The notes under the pieces were generated by a model. The model saw only the letters and a list, made by a program, of their open reading frames with translations. It was not told the DNA's origin and searched no databases. The translations under genes and the position numbers were made by a program. Below, one piece after another: positions 35,801 through 47,800 of a DNA stretch of 64,000 nt. How positions within the stretch are numbered: the stretch's first letter is position 1; every line of letters starts with the position of its first letter. This stretch comes from Antedon bifida (lineage: Eukaryota > Echinodermata > Crinoidea > Comatulida > Antedonidae). The stretch spans positions 6,763,001 through 6,827,000 of the forward strand of contig OY727095.1 in NCBI GenBank assembly GCA_963402885.1, given 5' to 3'.

Positions 35801-38800
35801 AAAAGGAATTTCAATGAGATAATTACTGAATAATTGAAATGTAAATATCTAAATTTTTAATGATATCAATTGCTCAAAATAGCCACAATACCTTCACAAG
35901 TTACTCCATCGCCATCATAACCTTCATTACATGTACAATTAAAACCTCCACTGGTATTCTCACACGTGGCACTATCATTACAATTATCTGTTTGTCTATC
36001 ACACTCGTCTATGTCTGAAAAAGGTAAAATAATAATTATATTTTAAGCAATTCGTTTAAAGATACATTGTCTCCTATAGACTAAAAAATACATATTCGGA
36101 ACTAAAAGAAGAAGCATTAAATAGAGAAGTATGGAGAAAGAAGACTGCCACGGACGTACCTGCCAAATGGCAGATGACGCGGTATACAAGGTAGGTTATT
36201 ATATACCACTAGGGGTTATTTCACAGGAAAGGTTCTTCTTACGTTTGTAGAGTATAGTGTGTATAGTATAAAAGGAAAAATCAATCAATGCAGTAAACAC
36301 AAAATGTGTCATACTTTACCTAGGCAGTCTCTTTCATTTGGATGCAGCTCATATCCAGACCTACAACTACATGAGTAGCTTCCCAGCGTATTCGTACATA
36401 GTTGGTCACAGAATGGGGCACCTTCAACCTGATCTTGTCCAGCAGTGCATTCGTTGTAATCTAACATTTGAAATCAAATCATAGTATTCTAATGAATAGT
36501 CAAAATACGTATGTTATGATATATTAATTAAAAACATTTAGACAGGAATTAATCACTACTACACCAAGAAAAGCAACATGCGCAATAAACCTCGACCTCT
36601 TACCGTAGCAACTGAATCCATCGCCTATTAATCCACTTGGACAGCTCCCACATGTCGCATTCACTTCTGGAGCCATATTGTCTATACAGATAACACCGGT
36701 GTGGCAGGGACTTTCCATACAAGCGTCGAAATCTTCAGAACAGTCGAAACCATCCCAGGCCGCAGAGCAGACACACTGTACAACCTTTCAATGAATACAA
36801 AATAATCATCATGTTATTTGATTCACATAGACTTATTCATAATGGAAATGATGTGTAATTATATCATTTCATTTTTACTGATTTCACAAAAATACATCAC
36901 AGACTATACTATTGTAAGAGTCAAACCATTTTCAAGAAGATAACATATTCAATCTAGGAACTCGTCTTCAGCGAGAATTTCTTATATTTGACGTTTGAAG
37001 GTTTCAGGTAGTATGATAAACAGTTTGCAGTACACCACATACTGTATGTACTTTCTGGAAGTGGTTTCCTCTCTTGACGACGATAGGAGCACATTGGTAA
37101 AACGTCAAGAAGCTCAACAGTTCTTTTAAGAACCACACTTTATATCATATGATAACTTTAAATTGGACTATGGCTTTTACTATGACGATTTCATCCATTG
37201 TATTATTGTTGAGCCAATGCGCCATGAGCATACTCTTTTTTTAAATGGAAAACAGCGCAAGATTAGATATTACTATGTCATTTAATGTCATAATGTAGCC
37301 TAAATCATTACTTACTGCAAACTTGTCATCATTAATGTCATAATCGTCTAGAAGATCATCAAAGTCACACGTTCCGCCATTGATGCAGCTGCATATACGA
37401 ACTTCCATTGTGAAGCTTGTAGTCTGCGCGGTGTCACTCACATCAAAAGTAATGTTTACTCTTTCAACATTAGTTGGTGTCCACGTAAATAATCCGGCTA
37501 AAGTTAAACATAATGTATGATGAATATATAAAGAAACAGTGAAGAAGGGGGCTGAAAATGGGCCAGAACACTGGGCTAACCTCTTACTCTTACTGAAAGA
37601 TACCCCCGGGTTCTTTTAAGTGCACACGAGTCAGAGTACACTGAACCTCCAGCTGTATGTCCTATCTGAGAAGACTTGTTCTACCACAATAAGTTTGGTT
37701 GAGGAATGCCTTAAATCTGTAGCGATAATTTCTTCTGTGCCTTTACATTTATATTATATTTAATATAGATATATAATATTCCGAGCTTAATTCCTCCACG
37801 AGATCCATTTTGGTGGAATAAAGCGTGGTTCCCACTACGACGCAACGCGACGCAGCGACGTATTGACGCAAAGTGCTGTATTGCGTAATCACAGGTGGGA
37901 ACCGACGACGCAACAGTGCTGCAAACGTCGCAGGTTTGATTTCACGCAGGTGGGTACAAACACAATTATTAGAAGGGCATTTTCTTACGTTGTGTAGGTT
38001 GCGTTACGTTGCGTCGCTAGTAATAACCAACCTTCAAGTGGGAACCGACGACGCAACAGTGCTGCAAACATCGCAGGTTTGATTTCACTCAGGGCAAACA
38101 CAGTTATTGGAAAGGCTTTTCTTACGTTGCGTCGCTAGTGGGAAACAAGCTTAATAAATCATCATTGCATTACAATTGTAATATATTTACTTGAGCTATC
38201 CATGTTAAAATCTGGATATTCCATTTCAGTGGAGTATGTTAACACTTCGTTAGTGTTCTCGTCAGTGGCGTTTACTTGCAATATTACAGTTTCATTTACA
38301 CGAACATACAACTCATCCTCGCCTATCAATACGGGATCACTGCTTTGATCAATAATGTTAAAAATAACTGGTGGTATGTTCTCTGCAAAGATAATGAGAC
38401 GAATAAAAAGTTATCACTCAGGGGCAATTATTACTTAATACAAATCTTAACAAGGTATTGAGGATTTGTACAAATCCACGATTTCTACCGATGATCAGAT
38501 GTAAAGTCACTTTTTTCCAATAAGGGCAGCAATATGGTAGGCTTCGTGAAATAAACTCAATATACTATACTCTTTGATGAATAAAGCTCTGTCTACACTA
38601 TCAAACTTTATGTGACAAAAAATGTGATGTGCCCATATATGGACATAATGATGTCATATCACTACTATATTTGGGCATATCACTACCATATTTGTTTAGC
38701 ATCTCACTAATTTTTAGGGTTTAAATTATATTTGTTTATGTGGATTTACAATATTTATACATAAGCATTTATATTACAAAAACAGAAGAAAAAAAAAATA

Positions 38801-41800
38801 ACATACCTAATGTTTCTGCATCATTGATATTTGATTCTTCAGTAGCTTTGGTACTTTCACCAATAGCTAGGTTACCCGTTGCTAAAACATCAAACAAACA
38901 CTCTTTGTTGCCGGCACATAATGCTTCCCCATCTGATAACAAGTTTGTTCCTTTATTTTGTTCTATCAGTTCATCAAGGAACTTAGGCCTAAAAGCATTA
39001 TTGTTAAATTCGGCATAACTTTCATTCTCGGAATAGACAAACATTGCCTCTTCTTCTGTTAATCTCCCTGTAGAAAAAAAGATCGATTATACTGTGTTAA
39101 CTATGTTAAAATAACAAATAATTTTATGTGGTGAAAGATGGAATGTTCTGTTGAAAATATAACCTTTCATCTTTCACCTCATGAAATTATTTTAACTATT
39201 ACACTCATACACTATAATACTCCAAACTACACAAATAATATGAAGACCTAATACTAGAAAGTAACTACAAAACCAATGAAAAGCCTACTTGTTCTATTGC
39301 AAACTTCATATGCGATATTATTTCCTTAACATTATCTAAATAACAATAAAAAAAGATACTAAATGAAAAAACTTGGCTATCACCGCCCTCAATAAGCCAT
39401 TAATGACTTACAGGTATTAGCAAAATCAAATATTTCAGACTCTGATGACGTGTTTGTATCCAAACATAGACTACTTGTTCTATTGCATACTTCATCCGTA
39501 TTGTTTCCATTCCATACACCTAAATGACATTTTCAGACTTAGTTTATAAACACATATATCTATAGTATAGATTAATTAACGCAATCGAATACTTTATGTT
39601 ACTGGAAAGTTATATTATAGATAGAAATCAGATAGAATAACAAAAAAAACCATATTTTTTCTTATAGATAGTAGGCAGATTGCAATAACTACCAAAAAGG
39701 CCCGTATAGGTTTCCATAGTAGGCAGATACAATAACTTACCAAATAAGCCCATAGTTTTTCCCCATACAGTAGGCAGATACAATAACTTACCAAATAAGC
39801 CCATAGTTTTTCCCCATACAGTAGGCAGATACAATAACTTACCAAATAAGCCCATAGTTTTTCCCCATACAGTAGGCAGATACAATAACTTACCAAATAA
39901 GCCCATAGTTTTTCCCATGTACTTCTCATCATACTCTACCAATACATCCAGCATTTTCTCAATAATAGAGATTCCAAAGGCTATCCCAGTGCTCCATGAA
40001 GCGTAAACTCGTTCACTACTCATTGTCAAGTTGTTTTCCTCTTTTATAAACAAACTAAATGCTGGATCCGCATCCACTGCATAAGTTCCTTTTTTAAAAA
40101 AACACAAATTTTATTACAATAGAATACTTTCATTTAAACTCTGTCTACACTATCAAACTAGTCTAGACAAAAAAGTGGTAGGGATATGCCAAAATATTGT
40201 AGTGATACGACATCACCATGTACATAATGGCTACATCACATTTGTTGTCATATAGTGTTTGATAGTGTAGACTTTAATATGAAATACAAATGTACAATCA
40301 AAATGTATCATTTGGGAAACAAATATTTAAGGAATTGATCATTTATTAGAAGCTCTTGTGAAATATTTTATTAGGCTACCGGTTCTCAACAACAGTTGGA
40401 TTTATCTTCAGATCAGCCTCCTATAGAGCCTAGTGTCACAGGTGTGGTCCAAGAAGCATAAGGGGTTTTAAAGAAATATTATGATGTATTGTCCCCCTGA
40501 AAAAATTATTTTGGTTGAATATGCCATTTTAATGTCACATAATAATTATCTAAACTGGCTGCCAGCTAATGGATTTTCGGTTGCATTTAACCATTTATTT
40601 TGTCATTTTATTAGTGAAAACATTTCTTTTTTAGCGGAAGTAATTAATTTGGTTAAAACTACAAAATAACCTATTCAAATTTTCAATTAAATTCAATTAA
40701 TTCAATTAATCTTCTTTTTTCATGTTTTTGAGGACAATACATCTTTAACATTTTATATATATTTTTAAGTATTAGCTTTTCACGGACCATATAAAATGTA
40801 CTCAATGGCCGTCTTTGACCCACAGGTCAACAGTAAGACATTTTTTTTATTTAATTAAGTACGATAGTAGGCCTAATTGCAGAATACTTTACCATTTCTT
40901 AATGTGTCGACGGTGATCTCAATGGTTTGATTAATCAGGATGCTAATTTCAGTGCCATTGTTGCTCAGTGTGAATTGAACCTATAGAATTTGTCATGAAG
41001 GAATACATTTTAGTACATTTGTCACATTTAATCTCGTCAATGGTTAAAAATCTAATGGAATAGTCCAAGCAGGTTGACATTGATATGGTAATCCCGTGTC
41101 CAGAAATGTCTAGCAAAGAGAGCAGTGATGAACCGACATAGAAAAGCAAACGTTTATTATTTATACACTGGGTTGGTATCCGGCGAGGCTTATTTTTCCT
41201 TTCTCATTTCTTTATTTTTTCCATTACAACAAATGATCTTGATGAAAAACAACTTTTGGTGAGTTGAGGTGTTTAAATAAGACGTGAGAAAATAAAGTAT
41301 ATTAATATACTGTTTAGTATTAATCATTTCTAAATAATATCTTACATCGGTTTCACTTTCTCCTGTATGCTTTCCAACGAAAGAACTAAATATTGTAGCT
41401 TCTGTAGATGGATCAGAGACTGGAGGCGTCATTCGGCATTGCAACTGGAACATTCCATTTTCAACATCGGAGCAAAGAAACTCACCGTTACCATTAAACG
41501 TGTATTGATATCCATCTTGTGTACTTATATGTGGATCACCAAACATCCAAGCTAGAAACAAGAGTACAGTAGGAATGTTACTAAGCTCATATAGACAACG
41601 CTACACATTCGGTATTTCAATAAAGAATTGCATGTTAACATGCTCAGTGGAAAACCGTATGTATCGGGTGCTGTATAGACCTTTCTTCGGAGCGTCATGT
41701 GGTATAATTATTATTATTCATTATTCACCAATGGCAAATTGGAGCAAATAAAAATCGACGGTTTACCCCCATACTAACAAATACATTGGATACAGTACGA

Positions 41801-44800
41801 AATAACAATGGCAATACATAGCAATGAAATTAACATAATGAGAAAGTAATACCTGTAAATACATTTAATACAAAATTAAAACAATGGATGTGTCGGACTT
41901 GAAGAGCGTAGAGGGTCTAATCCGAATTTATTAAAAGCTTGAGGTTATAATATGTCACAAAATTGAATATAATGAAACTTACAAATTCGAGGAGGTCTGT
42001 AAAACCAGCAGTTGGCTGGTGGTCTTCGCTCTATATACATTCTGCAAAACCTTGGATTTTTAGCCCAAAAGCAGCAATAGTACCGAGGCATGATGTCCGA
42101 GGCTAAACAAGTAGGAGAAAATAAGAATGCGTACAGAATTTATTTCCATACATTGCAAAGTGTGCTTGATCACATTTCTCCATAAAACCACCAGGGAATA
42201 AAATCTTTTATACATGTTATCATTAAATATACTTACTTATATGTTTAGTATACCGTTCACTATTAAATGTAAAGCCAAATCCAGAGTAAGCATAGCGAAT
42301 TTCAAAGCTGCTGAAACCAAGTCCTCTATAACCTCGAATCAATGAAAAGCTGTACCACCAGTAACAACACTCAGTTCCAGAAAATGCAAAGTTAAAAGTA
42401 GCGCTTTGGAAACAGATTGCGAAATATCGACCTGCAAACAATTGTTAACAAATTATTTTATAGTTTCTGACCAACTTTTTAAAAAGTATCTCTAATGGTT
42501 TTTGTAAACAAACACAACTTGATTGAATGTCATATTATACTGTACAAACACGATCACCGTAAAAAATGTCAATTTATTACATATTGTAGAGTGATTCTGA
42601 TGTTATTCAATGTGTAATTCTGCTTTATATTTCGTTTATATAATATTCTTTTGGTTAATCTTAAGAAATGCACATTCTGGTATAGATGCAGAGTAGATAT
42701 ATTCTTCGTTTTTTACGATAATTTAGTTTAGAACAATACAATACTAGGTATGTGCGCTTTCACCGTGGATAATGACACCTCATTAGCACATTATTACATG
42801 ATTTCTCGTGGTCAACTTATCATGAGAGATCATGATAATTAAGTCACACTATTTTGTAAAAAGGTGCATTATGATTTGAAACCTATGTATATAATATTTA
42901 ATCTTACCAAAATTAAGGTAATATACAACAAGTGAAAATAAACTTGATGAGATTCCATCTTCAGCTAAAATTGCATTAATACTCTCACTTCTCCCCGGAC
43001 CAAAGGCGTTGAGAGAAATGCGAGGAACATAGTTGTATCTGTTGTCTCTCAGTGCTTGTAATAGTCCACAAGGGCATGTTCCGAGACCAATAGTGCTGAA
43101 AAAGGTCCTTTTATCCTCGTTATACCAATCTAAACAACGCTTATTCCCATTGATTGTATAGGCTGTATTTGATTCAAAACGCACCGCATATTGCCCTTTT
43201 TTGTCAGTATTACCAACAAATTGATCTGGTCGATATTGGTTCAACTGGAAATTTTGACGTCCATATCCCCTAATATTGTAACCAATCAGAGAATTTGGTG
43301 TACTCTCTAAAGACGGATCCCACTTCATGCTTTGCTCTTCAAACAAGAATATCCCGAAGGTGTAGAGTCCATCAGTAATAAGAATTGCTTGAAACGTGTT
43401 TCGCTGTTAAAATAAAAAGGTGTAAGATATAAGTTGTCTAGATATAAGGAGTTTTGACTAACTTTGTATTTTGCAGATATACAGACCCGTACTAGTATTG
43501 AAGCAGTGGCGTAACGCAGAAGCCTGAGGCCTCTGGCTTTGGAACACCAAGTGGCCCTCCAACGCTTTAAGCCTTTTTCGACATATTTTAATGCCTGTTT
43601 TCCTCTGGACACTGCCCAGGGCCCCTATAAGATCCGGGGCCCCTGGGTTTAGCCAGTAGGCGTTCATAGCCGTTACGCCACTGTATTGAAGTTCATTGTA
43701 CAGTATGTCTGATAAAATAAAAGAGTTTGATTAACTGCAGTATGTAGGCCATACTCAATAGTGTTTTGGTGATTGATTGCACCGTGAAACTGTGGCAAGG
43801 AAGGAAGCCCATTCCAATGTCTCTGCATGCGGACAATAAATTAAACTTTACAGTTTTTGGTAAAAAGAGAGCTTATAATCTAATGTATAATGTAAATTTA
43901 GTTACTTCAATATAAAAGATAGATATACGTGATTTGCCAATTTGTTTCAAATTCTAAGGATGCGAGATGATAAGGATGATTAAGTATAATTGATAGCTCT
44001 TGATTTGAGATGTTTCAACTAGTACTATAAATTACAAAAAATTATTTCAAAATACTTACATATTCTAAATTTGGATCAGACGGAAACTGGGAAATTTGAT
44101 ACCATGTAACCTTTAAAGCCCATGAAGGTGCGAAGTCTGAAGGAATGGTTGAGGTGTAGATTTTGTTCAATGTCACAAGTGCATCAGCAAAAAAGGAATT
44201 TCCTTCATCTGTGTACTCCTATTGGTGATAGAAGAAATACTTTTTTATCTAACAGATATTGAAAAAACGTATAAAACATAGAAACATCACGACATAGCGG
44301 TTAAAATATAGATTTAAATTACTAATTTATGTAAATAAAGTTAATACATTCTGTTTGGAAAGTGCCTCCCTTCAGAATTGTAATTGTAAATTGTGATGAC
44401 ATCTTGGCTACTTGGTATATAATTGAATAGTACTATAGAGTGAGGAGAGAGAGAAAGCGTGTACAGTTGTTGCTATTGTATGCATCCATACAATATGAGG
44501 TATCAAAATGACCGGAATTGTACTGGGATGGTTGTAATGTAAAATATAAAGATACCTGATAAAAGACATCGTTAATATCATCACTAATCAAGTATCCTTT
44601 ACTCCAGAAAGGTGAAATGATGTTAAGTTGATCAGAACTAACAAAACCATTTAAGGGAGGTCTGGGATAAGTTACCACAACAGCATCGTTATCTTGCAAC
44701 ACAAAGTTTCCATTTTGAGTGAACTATTAAGAAAAGAAAGGCAATATTTGTTTTATTTACTGAGTATTTATTGCAGGTAAGGAACATACAACCATCCAAT

Positions 44801-47800
44801 AAAACAACAGCAGCAGCAGTAGGTTATACCATGGTTATACGTCATCAGATACCAGTGGAGGATACTAATATACATTTCGTAGGTAAGTGATGCAGAAATC
44901 ATGAATTATTCATTCGAATACGTATTAAGCTTACTACCATATTTGGGCACATCACACTTCTTTTTTTCCAACTAGTTATTGCCTTTTTTATGTTAATATT
45001 CCAGTTGGAATTTTCGATTTTTGCCTAAAAAACATGTATGGAACACCAAGTGTTTTTCATTACCTAGACTTTAATTAGTGGTAGAGAAAGAAAGTTGGTG
45101 CCCATGTCACTGCATGCTATTAGAAAAATGGTACGTGATTTAGATTCATATTGCCCTAATCAAACAAAGCTACACTATTAATGATATTTGTTTACTTACA
45201 TAGCAATTTGATAAAAATTGTCTTCCAAATGCAATTCCTGTTGCTGGTGAGAATGGTCTAGAAACATAGTCACCAATAGTCTTAAAGTTGTTTTCAGACG
45301 ATGCAAGCAGACTACTATCACCAGCGCTTTCACCATAGGCAAAATACAGTAGTTCTAAAATATTAAATAAAACAACGATAATGTTGAAGGTTCGCAAGTC
45401 GAAATTATATAAAGTGTGTGCTTTTTTTTCTCGTTTTTTGCTGAAAAGAACTGTTGAGCTACGTTATCATGATGATATGATGATGTGCTTTGATCGTCCT
45501 CATGAATGATGGTGCAGGATAGTCAAGAAAATTGGGAATAAAAGTGAGATGGGTAAAAGAGTTTCGGTTACCAGTATTTGTTTTGGTTTTGACAATCAAA
45601 GTAACCCAGCTGACTTTAAACCATTACTGATGCAAATTAATGCATGTCAGAAAACAGAGATGCGTCAGTCTACAGTTTACTGATAATTTATTGATTGAGC
45701 GAAATCGTGTTGATCTACCATTTAGAAAAAAAAACATTCTCACCATAACAGTACTTCCCATCACCGCCATAGTTTTCCCTACATTTGCAGTCATAAGATC
45801 CAATAGTATTTACACAATCAGCAAATTCAGAGCATTCAAAATCACCATTACATTCATTAATATCTGTTTACAATTAAAAATAAATACAATAAATGTTAGA
45901 AGCTTTGGTTTGTTTTAAAACAAATAAATCTGAAACTAAGAAAAACATGGTTCATCATCTCGTCAAATCATACTTTATTTTAAATCAAAAACATAAGAAT
46001 GTAACAAACATCCCAGGTTACAGCTTGGGGAGAACCAAGCATATGCAGGGCAAAACAAGACAACAAAAAAGGCATAACAATTCCGTTTGTTTTATGGTAT
46101 CTTGATATTTTCTTAAAAATGATTAAATGTGACAAAATCCAAAATATGACTATAAAAGACAAATAGAGTAATGTTTGAGAATAATATTTGGCAATTTTTT
46201 GGGGGGTAAAATTATGCAAAAATGTATTGTTCTTTTCAGAGTTATTTCCAGACAATTAAGTAAGAAACTGAATACTGAGTACAATTTGTATCTGAAGTCT
46301 AATGTTGTTTTACGCATACAGCTACTGTACTAGGCAATTAGGGTTTATTGTATGTTATATTTTCTTATACCATATTTAATGAAAGCAATTAATTCCGGTA
46401 AATCTTGGTGGTAAAACTGGCTTCGAGAGAACACTGTTTTAATAATTATGACTACTTTCAATTACTGAGAGTGAGATTATTAATTTGACGGCAGTACATT
46501 ACCTGAGCATGTCATACCATCACCAGAAAATCCTTCATTACAAGCACATGTGTAAGAACCAACATTATTTGTACATATAGCATTTACATCACAGTCATTC
46601 TCTCCATTTTCACATTCATTAATATCTAAAATACAAATATGTGTTTAATCGTTTAGTAGCCTTTTACATGACTATGTTTGGAACCACACTTCTATATATT
46701 ATGAATACATCAAATAGGGTTTAAAATGAGGAGAGAAATCGCTCGTAAAGTAAAGCTTCTTTAAAACATTCACATACTTACCTCTGCACTGTTTTCCAGA
46801 ATTTGTTGAGAAGCTCTCTCCATCACTCTCTGATGGATCAAAAATGCCATCGTTGCATGTATATTCTATTGGCGTCGGTGGCTGCAGTGTATACCCATCG
46901 TTGCAGGTAACAGAGACGCTATCACCGTGTTCAATAACAGCCTCTCCCGTCCATTCACCATTTTCTACAGCAATTGGCTTAGAACACTTCACTAAGTTGG
47001 CAAAATTAAAGTTAAATTAAAAATGCAATATTAAAAGCAGGTAGTGTTAACATAGTCAATGTTTATTATTTTGTCAAGGGTGCATATTTAGCTTAAAGAT
47101 CTGCGATTGTTCGTTTCATGCAGTTTAGTTTTACCGTAATTTTACCCAAATTTAATCATATATATGGGTGGTGTATGCGGAATTAAAGAATTGAATTTAA
47201 ATAATTATTTTAATTACTTCTTTATATCGTTTATTTTATATTTCTTATATAGATACATGTACAGTTGTAAAATAACAATACAGTTTTAATTGAAAGTTAC
47301 TCGAAACTTCAAAACTCAACTTTTTAATTGTTACAAACTTACGATAACAGTTTGGTTGATTGTTGACCAATTCACCATTTAAACATACAAGAGGTACAGG
47401 ATAAATCAAGGTATACCCATCATTACATTGAAATGTAAATTGGGTGCCATTTTCGTATCGTTTAACTGTGGGACTTGTTTGCCAACCATTAGACAGCGGC
47501 ACTGGTGGGTCACAATATTCTAGAATATAAACAAATATAAGATGAAATCATCTCAGAGATATAAATAAATAGTCAAACACTAGTTATACCTTGAACATGT
47601 CAATGTACTACAGGCTCGTCCCGGCTCCGGCTCCAGTTCGCGTCAGATTTTTGTACCGAGTGTATACTTGCAGGAGCCGAGTCGAACCCGAAGCAGGTGT
47701 TAAAGAACCTTTATAGTACCTTCACAAAGTGGACCAGTTTCATCGTAATTAAATGGAATTTTACAATCGAAAGGATATCCATCACAAAACTTTGCTTCAT

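Larger units (their letters stand above)
27834..36784 (-). other. Mucin exons 22-38: run of about 19 EGF domains
   Basis: Exons (end positions) 36604-36784, 36320-36460, 35892-36014, 35434-35556, 34892-35137 (two EGFs), 34653-34775, 34084-34209, 33673-33795, 32919-33047, 32021-32143, 31503-31616, 31049-31174, 30424-30546, 29801-30049 (two EGFs), 29290-29430, 28703-28825 and 27834-27962. Most start D(I/V)(D/N)EC and carry the C-x-N-T-x-G-S-Y/F-x-C pattern of calcium-binding EGFs, which form rigid rods with bound calcium. All except the first start are phase 1-1. The exon at 32021 has GC instead of GT at its donor. Confidence 0.85.
38807..41551 (-). other. Mucin exons 15-19: VWD domain with GDPH site, and its C-terminal extension
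   Basis: Exons 41346-41551, 40893-40980, 39894-40088, 39412-39519 and 38807-39067. The domain opens [24 protein letters not shown] is encoded at 41529-41540. It closes GLFGVWNGNN, the variant of the VWD end seen in AMOP-VWD proteins rather than GLCGN. The last exon, [11 protein letters not shown]...[16 protein letters not shown], is a typical extension. Known: GDPH can be cleaved between D and P in MUC2, MUC5AC and MUC4. Confidence 0.85.
41983..45354 (-). other. Mucin exons 8-14: NIDO and AMOP domains
   Basis: Exons 45200-45354, 44556-44723, 44060-44218, 42908-43403, 42237-42431 and 41983-42102. NIDO features: [19 protein letters not shown], then [13 protein letters not shown] and [11 protein letters not shown], the beta-strand pattern of nidogen domains. 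AMOP features: [19 protein letters not shown] with CPCGLLQA at its end, ECCYWW, and ANCWFYRPP. Six exons are listed; the VWD follows directly. Known: AMOP always accompanies NIDO/VWD in adhesion-related membrane proteins. Confidence 0.85.

Noticed and set aside
39628..40107. Continuous 159-codon ORF through the 51-bp repeats
   Set aside because: Reads through the splice donor of the VWD exon; only the part upstream of 39893 continues the VWD fold, rejoining GVWNGNN in the next exon.
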